Source: Pirellulimonas nuda (GTDB lineage Bacteria; Planctomycetota; Planctomycetia; Pirellulales; Lacipirellulaceae). From it: DNA of 64,000 nt. Position 1 is the first letter of the stretch, and every line of letters starts with the position of its first letter. The translations under genes were made by a program, and so were the position numbers. This document shows positions 44,950 to 53,335 of this stretch, piece by piece. The stretch covers positions 310,001-374,000 of the forward strand of contig NZ_CP036291.1 of NCBI RefSeq assembly GCF_007750855.1. Reading direction: 5' to 3'. The notes beneath the pieces are model-generated. The model was not told where the DNA came from. It searched no databases and saw nothing but the letters and a program-made list of their open reading frames with translations.

Positions 44950-47234
44950 CGGTCGGCCGGCTCGGGGTGGGGGCGTACTGCGCCGCGGTAGAAGCAGGAG
45001 AGCAGCGCCGGCAGCGCCACCAGGTCGCCGACCAGCGCCGTGGAGATCGTGCAGCAGGCCATCGCGGCGAAGGTTCGGTGCCCCGGCAGGTCGCTCATCA
45101 GCATCGCGCCGAAGCCGGTCACCAGGATCACCGTGGTCATGATCAGCGCGCTGCCGACCGCCACAAACGCCCGGCGGATCGCTGCGTCTACGTCGCCGTC
45201 GACCGCCACCTCCTGGCGGAAGCGCGACAAGAAGTGGATGGTGTCGTCGACCGCGATCCCCAGGCAGACCACAAACGCGCACACCGCCGACATATCGAGC
45301 GAGCCGTTGGTGAACACCAGCAGCGTCCCGGTGGCCGCCAGCGGGAACAGGTTGGGGACCACCGAGATCAGCCCGGCCCGGGCCGAGCGGTACGCGATCC
45401 CCAGCACGATCAGGATCACGACCGACGCGGTCGCCAGGCTGCGGCGCAGGTCGTCGACGATCTGGTAGAGGTCGCGCGACAGCTTCACCGGGGTCCCCTC
45501 CAGCCGCCACGCGTACCCGGGGTGGGCGGCGGCCAGCCCGTCGACGAAGGTCTGCTCCAGCCGGTCGAACACCGGCGTGTACTTCGCGATCCCCTTGTCC
45601 TGCATCCGCACCGACACCACCGCCTCGCGCTCCGCCGGTCGGTAGAAGAACCCACGCAGCTCCGACGGGAGCAGCGACAGGAACGTCACCTGCGTCTCGA
45701 GGTCTTCCGGGTCCCCCGGCATCGAGGCCAGCATGCCGCGTACGCTCAGCGGGTGGGCCAGCAGCGGCTCGGCTTTGATCACCCGCTCCGTGTCGCGGAT
45801 GGCGGCCAGCACCTGGGGGTCGTCCTCGTCCACCCCCTCGGGCCAACGCATCACGACGCGGAAGAACTCGATCCCGCCGAAGTGCTCGTCGCAGTACGCG
45901 AGCGCCTGGTACGCCTCGGCGCCGGCGGGCATCGCCGACGCGAGGCGGTTGTCGGGCCCCAGCCGCAGCGCCACCGCGGCGAGCGCCAGCGTCGCGGCCA
46001 CCGAACCCGCGGAGACGACCCACTTGCGGGCGATGATCCAGTCGATCAGGCGCCCCAGCCAGTCGACGCTGTGGCTCACCAGGTCGCGCGACTCGCCGCG
46101 CTCGACGTAACGCCCCACCCACGTGCTGCACAGCAGGGGCACGAAGGTGATGATGGCCATGAACGCGATCACCACCCCGCAGCAGCAGATCAGCCCGAAG
46201 TCTCGCACGTAGTCGCTGCCGGCCAGCAGCAGCGACGCGAACCCCACCGCCGTGGTGAGCGACGTCAGCCAGCAGGCCATGCCCACCTTCTCGAGCGCCA
46301 GCCGCGAGGCGTCGATCGGCGCGGCGCCGGCGAGCCGCTCGCGACGGATCTGCACCAGCAGGTGGACCCCGTCGGTGAGCCCGATCATCGACACCATCAC
46401 CGGCATCACCACCTCGGCCAGCGGGTTGCTCGGCACCCCCAGCAGCTTCACCAGCCCCAGCGACCAGAACACCCCCAGCGCCGGCGCCAGCGAGATGACC
46501 GCCACGGCCGCCACGCCGCGGAACATCAGGATCGCCAGCACTAGCGCCAGCAGGTAACCGACCATCTGGAAGAAGGTCTTGTTGCGGTCGAACGCCGACT
46601 TCTGCGCGGCGAACAACGGCGTGCGGCCCGTGAGACGCACGCGGATGGGGGAGTCCGCAGACGCGCCCTCGGCGAGCGCCCCGCGGGCGGTGGCGAGCAC
46701 CTGGTCGACCGTTTGCGCGCTCCCCTCGGCGGCGAGCTCCAGCCAGTCGTAGGTCACCGGCATCAGCAGGGCGTTGCCGTCGTCGGAGACGAGCTGTTGG
46801 GCCAGCGGGTGGACGAGCAGCTTCTGGCGCGCCTCGGCCAGCGCCTCGGGCCCAGCCCCCTCGGCGGGGATCAGCGGGTCGGCGAAGCCGAACACGTTGA
46901 GCATCGGCACGCGGTCGGCCCAGAACACGCTGTCAACAATCGGCAGCGCCTCAACCGCGTCGACCATCCGCCGCACGGCCGCCATGCGCCGCGGGGTGAA
47001 CAAGTCGGGGGCGTCCACGACCAAGAACGAGTCGCTGCGCGAAAGGTCGAGGCGCCGGGAGACCTGATCGGCGACCGCCGGATCGGCCTCGCGCAGGCGG
47101 GTCTCGTACTTCTCCAGCGGGTGCACAACGTGCGCCGGCCGGACGTACCCGATCGCCGCCAGGAGGGTGACGATCCCAATAAACACGCCGACGACGCCGC
47201 GATGCGAAGCAAACCAAGCAGCGAACTTTAGCAT
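44946..47234 (-). CDS. MMPL/RND-superfamily transporter
   Basis: A 762-residue membrane protein with the two-fold organisation of MMPL/HpnN-like proteins. Each half has one helix, a large periplasmic loop and a cluster of five helices. The first half has helices near residues 215-370 (LALVLAILMFRGVAAVAVIS, PVMVSMIGLTDGVHLLVQIRR with the conserved Asp). The second half repeats this near 590-740 (VCLGIAVDDTIHFLSRF). No adaptor or channel is adjacent. Such proteins move lipids or hydrophobic compounds; the cargo is not evident. The stop lies in a repeat. Confidence 0.9.
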   Translation of the reverse strand: MLKFAAWFASHRGVVGVFIGIVTLLAAIGYVRPAHVVHPLEKYETRLREADPAVADQVSRRLDLSRSDSFLVVDAPDLFTPRRMAAVRRMVDAVEALPIVDSVFWADRVPMLNVFGFADPLIPAEGAGPEALAEARQKLLVHPLAQQLVSDDGNALLMPVTYDWLELAAEGSAQTVDQVLATARGALAEGASADSPIRVRLTGRTPLFAAQKSAFDRNKTFFQMVGYLLALVLAILMFRGVAAVAVISLAPALGVFWSLGLVKLLGVPSNPLAEVVMPVMVSMIGLTDGVHLLVQIRRERLAGAAPIDASRLALEKVGMACWLTSLTTAVGFASLLLAGSDYVRDFGLICCCGVVIAFMAIITFVPLLCSTWVGRYVERGESRDLVSHSVDWLGRLIDWIIARKWVVSAGSVAATLALAAVALRLGPDNRLASAMPAGAEAYQALAYCDEHFGGIEFFRVVMRWPEGVDEDDPQVLAAIRDTERVIKAEPLLAHPLSVRGMLASMPGDPEDLETQVTFLSLLPSELRGFFYRPAEREAVVSVRMQDKGIAKYTPVFDRLEQTFVDGLAAAHPGYAWRLEGTPVKLSRDLYQIVDDLRRSLATASVVILIVLGIAYRSARAGLISVVPNLFPLAATGTLLVFTNGSLDMSAVCAFVVCLGIAVDDTIHFLSRFRQEVAVDGDVDAAIRRAFVAVGSALIMTTVILVTGFGAMLMSDLPGHRTFAAMACCTISTALVGDLVALPALLSCFYRGAVRPHPEPADR

Positions 47235-47437
47235 AAGAATGGGACGCGGATCGTCGCGGATGAAACAGATAGACGCGGATTCACGATGGCTTCATAACTC
47301 GTCCGCACGGCTTATCACTGCTCACACGCGCGCAGCGACTTGCGACAGCGCATGTTCAGTTACTCTGCCACTAGAAGCGTGCTAACGCGGTCTGACGATC
47401 AGAGTGTTCGATCTCTACTTATCCGCGTCCCGTTCTT
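47235..47437. repeat. Family A inverted repeat, end of the redoxin gene
   Basis: AAGAATGGGACGCGGAT (47235-47251) pairs with ATCCGCGTCCCGTTCTT (47421-47437), one mismatch in 17. It fills the entire 185-base gap to the MMPL start and provides the last codons (RTGRG) and TAA stop of the gene at 47419. Confidence 0.85.
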
Positions 47438-49365
47438 CGCTCGCGCTCCAGCGCCGCTTCGAACGCTTCTTCGCTGCTGATCGACTTGTCGCCGTCCAGG
47501 TCGTGGCGCTCGAAGGCGAACAGCCGGAAGGCGTCGGGCATCTCGTCGCGTTGCAGCAGGCCGTCGCGGTTGTGGTCGAAGCGTTCGAACAGCTTGTCGG
47601 CGGTCGCCTGGGCTCTGGTCACGGCCTCGGGGGTGATCTGCCGGCCTACCTTCTCGTCGGTCCGCAGGCTGCCGCGCGGCACGGCCACCTCGAAGAACGC
47701 GATCATCATCTCCTGGAAGGTTTGGTCGCCCCAACGAACCGCGGCGGTGGGGTCGGGGTTCACCAGGTTCCCCTTCGAATTGTCGAAGTGGGCCAGGCAC
47801 TCGACGCGGAAGCCGGGCACGGTGGGGATCGACTCCTTCAGCCCGTAGCCGTGCTGCCAGTTGAAGTCGTAGGCCGGCACGTCCAGCAGCACCTTCTGGG
47901 CGCCGTCGGGCCAGACGCCGGTCATGCGGAAGCTCTTGCCGCGGACGTGCATGTGGGGGCCCATCCCCAGCAGCTTCCCCTGGGCGGGGAACCGCTCGAT
48001 GGCCGCCTTGACCGGGTAGTTGGAGTCCCCCGGCGGGATCTCGAACTTGCCGTTCGCGGCGTACATGGTCACCACTTCTTCGGTCACCGTGTCGGGGTCG
48101 GCGAACACCAGGCCCAGCTTGGTGAGGTCTTTCTCGACGCTGCCGGTGGGGGTGTAGTGGACCTGGAAGATCAGCTTCGAGCCGGCGGGGATCAACCGCG
48201 CCTGGCCCTTGGGCAGCTCCATGCTGCTCTGACCGGGGACGTAGGCGCCCAGCCACCCCAGCCCGCGACGCCCCTCTTCGCCCGGCGGGCTGATGAACAC
48301 GATCACGTGGTGCACCACGCCGCGGCAGCCCGGCACGATGTCGGCCGCCTGGATCCACTTGTCTTCGGTAAGCTTGGGGTCTGCCGCGAAGTACTGGTAC
48401 TCGATGACCCCCTCGGCCGCGACCTCGTAGGGGACGCTGCGCATCGGCACCACCAGGTCGGGCTCGCGCGGCAGCCGCCAGCCGGTGACGAACTGCTTCG
48501 GCTCGGGGAGGTCGGCCGGGTCGCCCTGCGGGGCGCCCGCCTCGACCCAGTCGTACACCAACTGCTTCTCTTCGGCGGTCATTAGCCGCTCGCCGTGGTA
48601 GTGGCCGTACTGCGGGTCAGCGTGCCAGGGGGGCATCCGTTGGTCGCGGATCACCTCGGCGATGGTCTCTGCCCAGCCGGCCGCCTCGTCGTAGTCGGTC
48701 AGCGCGAACGGGGCGATCTCGTCGTTGCGGTGGCACTCTAGGCAGTGCTTCTGGAACACGCGGGCGATCTGATTGCTGTAGGTCACGGGGCTCGACTCGT
48801 CGGGTTCGCCCCCGCGCCCGATCACGCAGCCCGGCGCGTGGGTCTTGGCGTTCGCGATCAGCTCGCCCGCCAGCACCGCGTCGATCGCGTCGCGTAGGTC
48901 GTTCACCTGCGGGGCGTCGCGGATGTAGCCCACGCCGTACTGGTCGTCGATCCGGCCCTGGTAGACCACCTCCCGCTGGCGGTTGAGCAGGAACACCTCC
49001 GGCGTCCGCTGGGCGCCCAGCAGGTCGGCCACCTGGGCGCCGTTGTCCTTGAGCAGCGGGAAGGGGATCTCCAGCCGGCGGCCGTAGGCGGCCAGCTCGG
49101 TGAGGGAGTCCTGCCGGTTGGAGTCGACGCCGATGAACGCCACGCCGCGGGCCTCGTACTCTTGCGCCATCTGGGCCAGCCGCTGGCCGTACAGCTTGGC
49201 CAGCGGGCACTCGACGCCCAGGAAAGCGACCACAACCAGGCCGTTGTCGTCAAAATCCGCCAGTCGGACCTGCTTGCCGTAGACGTTGGGGAGCGCGAAA
49301 TCGATCGACTGGGCGCGGGCGCTCAGGGCCAGTGAAGCGAGCACGACGAGAGAACAGAGTCGCAT
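47419..49365 (-). CDS. Secreted multi-domain redoxin, cytochrome-like and copper-monooxygenase-like protein
   Basis: A 648-residue protein from the ATG at 49365. Signal peptide: residues 1-18. Residues ~20-165 are an AhpC/TSA redoxin (VVVAFLGVECPLAKLYG, one peroxidatic-like Cys, no CxxC). Residues ~195-270 contain HCLECHRND, a c-type haem-like or Cys/His metal site (CxxCH). Residues ~300-560 match copper type II ascorbate-dependent monooxygenase-like folds (VVHHVIVFISPP, IFQVHYTPTG, MGPHMHVRGKSF, HFDNSKGN). The final ~50 residues carry two EF-hand-like loops (DHNRDGLLQRDE, DLDGDKSISSEE). This arrangement recurs in Planctomycetes. Redox chemistry outside the cytoplasm is likely; the substrate is unknown. 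Confidence 0.8.
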   Translation of the reverse strand: MRLCSLVVLASLALSARAQSIDFALPNVYGKQVRLADFDDNGLVVVAFLGVECPLAKLYGQRLAQMAQEYEARGVAFIGVDSNRQDSLTELAAYGRRLEIPFPLLKDNGAQVADLLGAQRTPEVFLLNRQREVVYQGRIDDQYGVGYIRDAPQVNDLRDAIDAVLAGELIANAKTHAPGCVIGRGGEPDESSPVTYSNQIARVFQKHCLECHRNDEIAPFALTDYDEAAGWAETIAEVIRDQRMPPWHADPQYGHYHGERLMTAEEKQLVYDWVEAGAPQGDPADLPEPKQFVTGWRLPREPDLVVPMRSVPYEVAAEGVIEYQYFAADPKLTEDKWIQAADIVPGCRGVVHHVIVFISPPGEEGRRGLGWLGAYVPGQSSMELPKGQARLIPAGSKLIFQVHYTPTGSVEKDLTKLGLVFADPDTVTEEVVTMYAANGKFEIPPGDSNYPVKAAIERFPAQGKLLGMGPHMHVRGKSFRMTGVWPDGAQKVLLDVPAYDFNWQHGYGLKESIPTVPGFRVECLAHFDNSKGNLVNPDPTAAVRWGDQTFQEMMIAFFEVAVPRGSLRTDEKVGRQITPEAVTRAQATADKLFERFDHNRDGLLQRDEMPDAFRLFAFERHDLDGDKSISSEEAFEAALERERRTGRG

Positions 49366-49519
49366 AGGGGCTTCCTACGGAGGGGCGGGCCTGGGGGCGT
49401 TACCCTGAGTGTTGGCGCGCCTGCCCCGTCCGGCAAGCGTTGACAGGGGGGGGAGGGGGGCCGACATTCGGTGTTCCGCCCCCCAGACGCGAGCCAACAG
49501 CCCGCCGAACTTACATCAC

Positions 49520-50683
49520 ATGTCGACTACCCCTTCCAACCTGACGCTCGAGGGCGAGCGTGTCGCGTTCGTGGGGCCGCTCGCTAGCATGCCGCGCCGC
49601 GACGCGGCGGCGCTGGTGCGACAGGCGGGCGCCGAGGTGGCGCGGGGGGTCAGCGCGTCGGTCACGCTGCTGGTGGTGGGGGACGAAACCGCCGACTGGC
49701 GGTCCGTGCTCGGCGACGACGCCGCGCTGATTGAATCGGCCCAAATCGTTTCCGAGACGCAGCTCTGGCAGCGGCTGGGGCTGATCGAGAGTGAGCAGGG
49801 GGTCCGCAGCCTCTACACGCCGGCGATGCTGGCCGAGATGGTCGGCGTCCCCCCCGCCATGCTGCGACGCTGGGTCGGCCGCGGCCACCTGCGGGCCGCG
49901 CGCACCGTGGGGCGGATGCCCTACTTTGACTTTGGCGAGGCCGCCGTCGCCCGTCGGCTGGCCGAGCTGCTGGCGGCGGGCTGCTCGGCGGCGCGGATCG
50001 ACCGCCTGGTCGCCGAGCTGCAGGCCGCCGCGCCGGAGCTCGACCGGCCGCTGGTGCAGCTCTCGATCGTGGTGGAGGACGGCGCCCTGCGGGTCCGCCG
50101 CGGCGACGACCTAACCGAGCCCAGCGGGCAGCGGCTGCTGAACTTCGACGCATCCGTAGACGAACCCGCCGACGTGCTGCAACTGACCACGCCGCGTGAC
50201 CTGGAGCGGGAGTTCTGCGCCGACGGCGCCCGCAACACGGCCGCGGAGCTAGAGGCGGCCGGAGACGTGGCGGGCGCCATCGCCGCCTGCCGCGCCGTGC
50301 TGATGAGCGGCCAGGGGGACGCCGCCGACCAGTTTACCCTGGCGGAGCTGCTGTACCGCGTGGGCGACCTGCCCGCCGCCCGCGAGCGTTACTACGCCAC
50401 GCTTGAGCAGGACGAAGACTACGTCGAGGCCCGCGCCAACCTGGGCTGCGTGCTGGCCGAGCAGGGAGAGCTGGAGCTTGCCGCGGCCAGCTTCCGCGGC
50501 GCCCTCGACTGCCACCCGGACTTTGCGGACGCCCGTTACCACTTGGCCCTGACGCTGGAAGACCTGGGACGCACGGCAGAAGCCATCGACCACTGGCGGC
50601 GTTTCTTGGCGATCGCCCCAGAGAGCCCCTGGGCCGAAGAGGCGCGTCGGCGGTTGGAGCAGAGCGCTGCTGAGGCGGAGTAA
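49520..50683 (+). CDS. BRCT-like, MerR-type HTH and TPR fusion protein
   Basis: A 387-residue cytosolic protein from the ATG at 49520. Residues ~8-90 look like a BRCT domain (RVAFVGPLASMPRRDAAALV, VTLLVVGDE). Residues ~97-165 are a MerR-type HTH (YTPAMLAEMVGVPPAMLRRWV with YFDFGEAAVARRL). Residues ~255-380 are TPR units (AAELEAAGDVAGAIAACRAV and two more). MerR DNA-binding plus protein-binding TPR suggests a regulator or DNA-damage-linked factor. I know of no characterised member. GC-rich and ordinary codon use. Confidence 0.75.
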   Translation: MSTTPSNLTLEGERVAFVGPLASMPRRDAAALVRQAGAEVARGVSASVTLLVVGDETADWRSVLGDDAALIESAQIVSETQLWQRLGLIESEQGVRSLYTPAMLAEMVGVPPAMLRRWVGRGHLRAARTVGRMPYFDFGEAAVARRLAELLAAGCSAARIDRLVAELQAAAPELDRPLVQLSIVVEDGALRVRRGDDLTEPSGQRLLNFDASVDEPADVLQLTTPRDLEREFCADGARNTAAELEAAGDVAGAIAACRAVLMSGQGDAADQFTLAELLYRVGDLPAARERYYATLEQDEDYVEARANLGCVLAEQGELELAAASFRGALDCHPDFADARYHLALTLEDLGRTAEAIDHWRRFLAIAPESPWAEEARRRLEQSAAEAE

Positions 50684-50734
50684 GGGTGTGGCAGGGCAGG
50701 GAGAACGTCGAAGCGGTCTGAAGATCGCAAGACG

Positions 50735-50830
50735 CCAATAGCTGCCGACCTACGGTCGGCGCGTTCGAGTATCGGGTCGCGCAATAGCTTCTAGAAACCA
50801 AGCACGTGCCGACTGTAGGTCGGCAGCTAC
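50735..50830. repeat. Family G pair after the BRCT-MerR-TPR gene
   Basis: CCAATAGCTGCCGACCTACG at the left pairs imperfectly with a right end ...GTAGGTCGGCAGCTACCG. It lies between the convergent BRCT-MerR-TPR and helicase genes. Confidence 0.7.
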
Positions 50831-50866
50831 CGACGCTGTGCGCGCCTCAGGCGCTCGACCGCGCCG

Positions 50867-52258
50867 CTAAAGCGCCTTGCGGTGGCGCTTCCTAGGACGC
50901 TTGCCGAACGGGGCGGGTTTCGGGGGTTCTGGCTCGGCGGGCTCCACGGGCGCGGCGGGTTCCGCCGGAGCGGGGGGCGCCTGCGATTCTCCTTTGATCC
51001 CGAAGAAACGCGCCTGCCGCTGCTCGGTGGCCTTCTGCGCCACGGGCGCCGCGGCCTCGAAGCCCTCGATCTGGTCGCGGGTCAGCTCCTTGTTGATGAG
51101 CATCTCGATCCGCGTCAGCTCGCCGCCCTGCTCGGGGGTCACGAACGTGTAGGCGACCCCGTCACGCCCCATCCGCCCGGTGCGTCCCACGCGGTGGACG
51201 TAGTCGTCGGAGCTCTGGGGCATGTCGTAGTTGACGATGTGGCTGATGTTGCTCACGTCGATGCCGCGGCCCACGACGTCGGTCGCCACCAGCAGGGTGA
51301 CCTCGTCGGCCCGGAACTTGCGCATCACGCGGTCGCGCTGGCTCTGGTTCAGGTCGCCGTGGATGCAGTCGACCGACTTCACCTTGCCGGTGAGCTTGGT
51401 GTAGACCTTGTCGGCGCCCCGCTTGGTGCGGGTGAAGATGATCGCCTGGGCGGGGTCGTCCCGCTTGAGCAGGCGGACCAGCAGCTCGAACTTCTTCCGC
51501 TCGTCGACGGTGAAGTAGAACTGCTCGATCGTGTCGACCGTGGCGGTCTTGGGGCTGAAGTCGAGCATCGTCGGCTCGATCATGTACTGCCGCGCCAGCC
51601 GCTGGACGCCGGGCGCCAGCGTGGCCGAGAGCAGCAGGGTCTGCCGCTGGCGGGGGCACTTGCGGAGGATCTTCTCGATGTCGGGGCGGAAACCGATGTC
51701 GAGCATCCGGTCCGCCTCGTCCAGCACGACGCAGCGGAGCTGCTCCAGCACCAGGAAGCCGCGGGCGAGCAGGTCGAGCACACGGCCCGGGGTGCCGACC
51801 ACGATCTCGGCGCCGCGCTGCAGCTTGTCGACCTGCCCCTTGATCGGCTTGCCGCCGTACACGGCCAGCGTGCGCACCTTGCGGCCGTGGGCCAGCTTGT
51901 CGATCTCGTCGCGCACCTGCACGGCCAGCTCGCGGGTGGGCGCCAGCACCAGGGCTTGGGGCGGGGCGCCGCGGCCGTTGTCGGCGAGCATCTCAAGGAT
52001 GGGGATGCCGAACGACGCCGTCTTGCCGGTGCCGGTGCGGGCCTGGCCGAGCACGTCTTTGCCCTGCAAAGCGACCGGGATCACCCCGGCCTGGACCGGC
52101 GACGGGGTGTCGTAGCAGGCGTTCTTGAGCGACGCCAGCATGGTGTCGGAAAGACCCATCCCCTGGAACGTCGCGCTAGGCGACTCGGGGGCGGGCTGGC
52201 CGTTGTCATCCGCCGAAGGCTCGGCGGGGGGGGATTGCAATTCCTCGTTTTCAGTCAT
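50867..52258 (-). CDS. DEAD-box RNA helicase
   Basis: A 463-residue RhlE-like helicase. It has Q motif (GLSDTMLASLKNACYDTPSPVQ), motif I ARTGTGKT, Ia PTRELA, II DEAD (VVLDEADRML), III SAT, and VI HRVGRTGR, so it should be an active ATP-dependent RNA unwinder. The C-terminal ~75 residues are low-complexity Pro/Ala/Glu followed by a basic end (GKRPRKRHRKAL) that may bind RNA. Start is the ATG at 52258. Confidence 0.95.
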   Translation of the reverse strand: MTENEELQSPPAEPSADDNGQPAPESPSATFQGMGLSDTMLASLKNACYDTPSPVQAGVIPVALQGKDVLGQARTGTGKTASFGIPILEMLADNGRGAPPQALVLAPTRELAVQVRDEIDKLAHGRKVRTLAVYGGKPIKGQVDKLQRGAEIVVGTPGRVLDLLARGFLVLEQLRCVVLDEADRMLDIGFRPDIEKILRKCPRQRQTLLLSATLAPGVQRLARQYMIEPTMLDFSPKTATVDTIEQFYFTVDERKKFELLVRLLKRDDPAQAIIFTRTKRGADKVYTKLTGKVKSVDCIHGDLNQSQRDRVMRKFRADEVTLLVATDVVGRGIDVSNISHIVNYDMPQSSDDYVHRVGRTGRMGRDGVAYTFVTPEQGGELTRIEMLINKELTRDQIEGFEAAAPVAQKATEQRQARFFGIKGESQAPPAPAEPAAPVEPAEPEPPKPAPFGKRPRKRHRKAL

Positions 52259-52324
52259 AGCCCGAAAGAATGGGCTTTTTGAGCAGAAAGAGCAAGGGCC
52301 GGCTTTGCGGGCGCCTGGGGCGCT

Positions 52325-52530
52325 TAGCGCTTAGCGGTCAGCGGTCAGCTTTCAGCTTTCAGCTCGGAACGCGCGACGACCAGCAGCAGACGCCCAATAG
52401 CCGCCGACCCTAGGTCGGCGGCTATTGGGCGCGGCTCGCTTCCCAAAAAGCTGACCGCTGAAAGCTGACCGCTGAAAGCTGACCGCTGAAAGCTGAAAGC
52501 TGACCGCTGAAAGCTGACCGCTCCATCAAA
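52325..52530. repeat. Nested family G palindrome with tandem GCTGACCGCTGAAA arms
   Basis: The centre is a perfect 19-bp stem (52391-52409 and 52413-52431: CGCCCAATAGCCGCCGACC) around CTA. The outer arms are runs of GGTCAGCTTTCAG on the left (52329-52365) and of AGCTGACCGCTGAA on the right (52449-52530). No gene is visible in 52259-52602. Confidence 0.88.
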
Positions 52531-52602
52531 AAGCAAGGCCGGCGGGGCGAAATCGCCCGGCCGGCCTGCGCATGTTTCACTTACAAAAGCCCGCGGTGCG
52601 AA

Positions 52603-52941
52603 CTACTTCGCGGCGGTCTTCGGCGCCCGCTTGGCGGGGGCGCGCTTGGCGGCGGGCTTCGCAGCCGCCTTCTTCTTGGTCGACTTCTTCGCTACCGGCT
52701 TGGCGCCGGTGGAGCGGGTCGCCGGCTTCTTCGCGGCGGCCGGCTTGGCGGCCTTCTTCTTGGTCGACTTCTTGGCGGCGGGCTTGGCGGCCGCCGTCTT
52801 GGTCGCGGCCGGCTTAGCGGCGGCCTTCTTCTTCGTCGACTTCTTCGCGACCGGCTTGGCCGTCTTCGACGTGGTCGTCTTCGAGGAAGCGGTCTTCGGC
52901 TTGGTGGACCGGGTCGTAGCGGCCTTCTTCTGCGTTGCCAT
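52603..52941 (-). CDS. Histone H1-like Lys/Ala-rich DNA-binding protein
   Basis: A 112-residue protein from the ATG at 52941, with AAGGAG nine bases upstream. About 75 percent of residues are Lys, Ala, Thr, Pro or Arg. The unit KPVAKKSTKKKAAAKPA recurs three times with changes, and SKTTTSKTAKP resembles H1 C-terminal repeats (Hc1/Hc2, AlgP types). It should bind and compact DNA. It is flanked on both sides by near-identical repeat clusters. Length can vary by repeat recombination. Confidence 0.85.
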   Translation of the reverse strand: MATQKKAATTRSTKPKTASSKTTTSKTAKPVAKKSTKKKAAAKPAATKTAAAKPAAKKSTKKKAAKPAAAKKPATRSTGAKPVAKKSTKKKAAAKPAAKRAPAKRAPKTAAK

Positions 52942-53159
52942 TGAGGATGGCTCCTTCCGTGGGTGCGCCCGTGTTGGATTGCCTTTCCCTCGGGCGCGTT
53001 TGGCGGGAAAGGCGGACAACGTTTTGCACTCGGGGCAGGGCGTCGTCAGACGCCCCTCACCCGTCGTGCGCGCATTGAAGCAACTACCCGCAATGCTAGT
53101 CAAGATGAATCGGCAAAGAACGCGCGGCCGCTACAGCTTTCCTGATCGGAACGAAGCAG

Positions 53160-53335
53160 TGGTTAGCTTTCAGCTTTCAGCTTTCAGCGGTCAGCTTTAT
53201 GACGCTCGGGTTCCTCGTTCCAAAGCCGCCGACCTAGGATCGGCGCGCATTCGAGAAGCGCCGACCCTAGGTCGGCGGCTATTGGGTTCGCTTGGCGCGT
53301 CAAAAGCAGACCGCTGAAAGCTGACGGCTAAAGCG
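53160..53335. repeat. Second nested family G cluster, right of the H1-like gene
   Basis: GGTTAGCTTTCAGCTTTCAG at the left and AGACCGCTGAAAGCTGACGG at the right flank two family G palindromes (AGCCGCCGACCTAGGATCGG and GCGCCGACCCTAGGTCGGCG). The right end contains the stop of the inositol synthase gene. 52942-53159 holds no gene that I trust. Confidence 0.85.

Noticed and set aside
52603..52941. Artefactual low-complexity repeat instead of a gene
   Set aside because: A good ribosome site (AAGGAG), a clean start and a continuous H1-type composition support a real protein.
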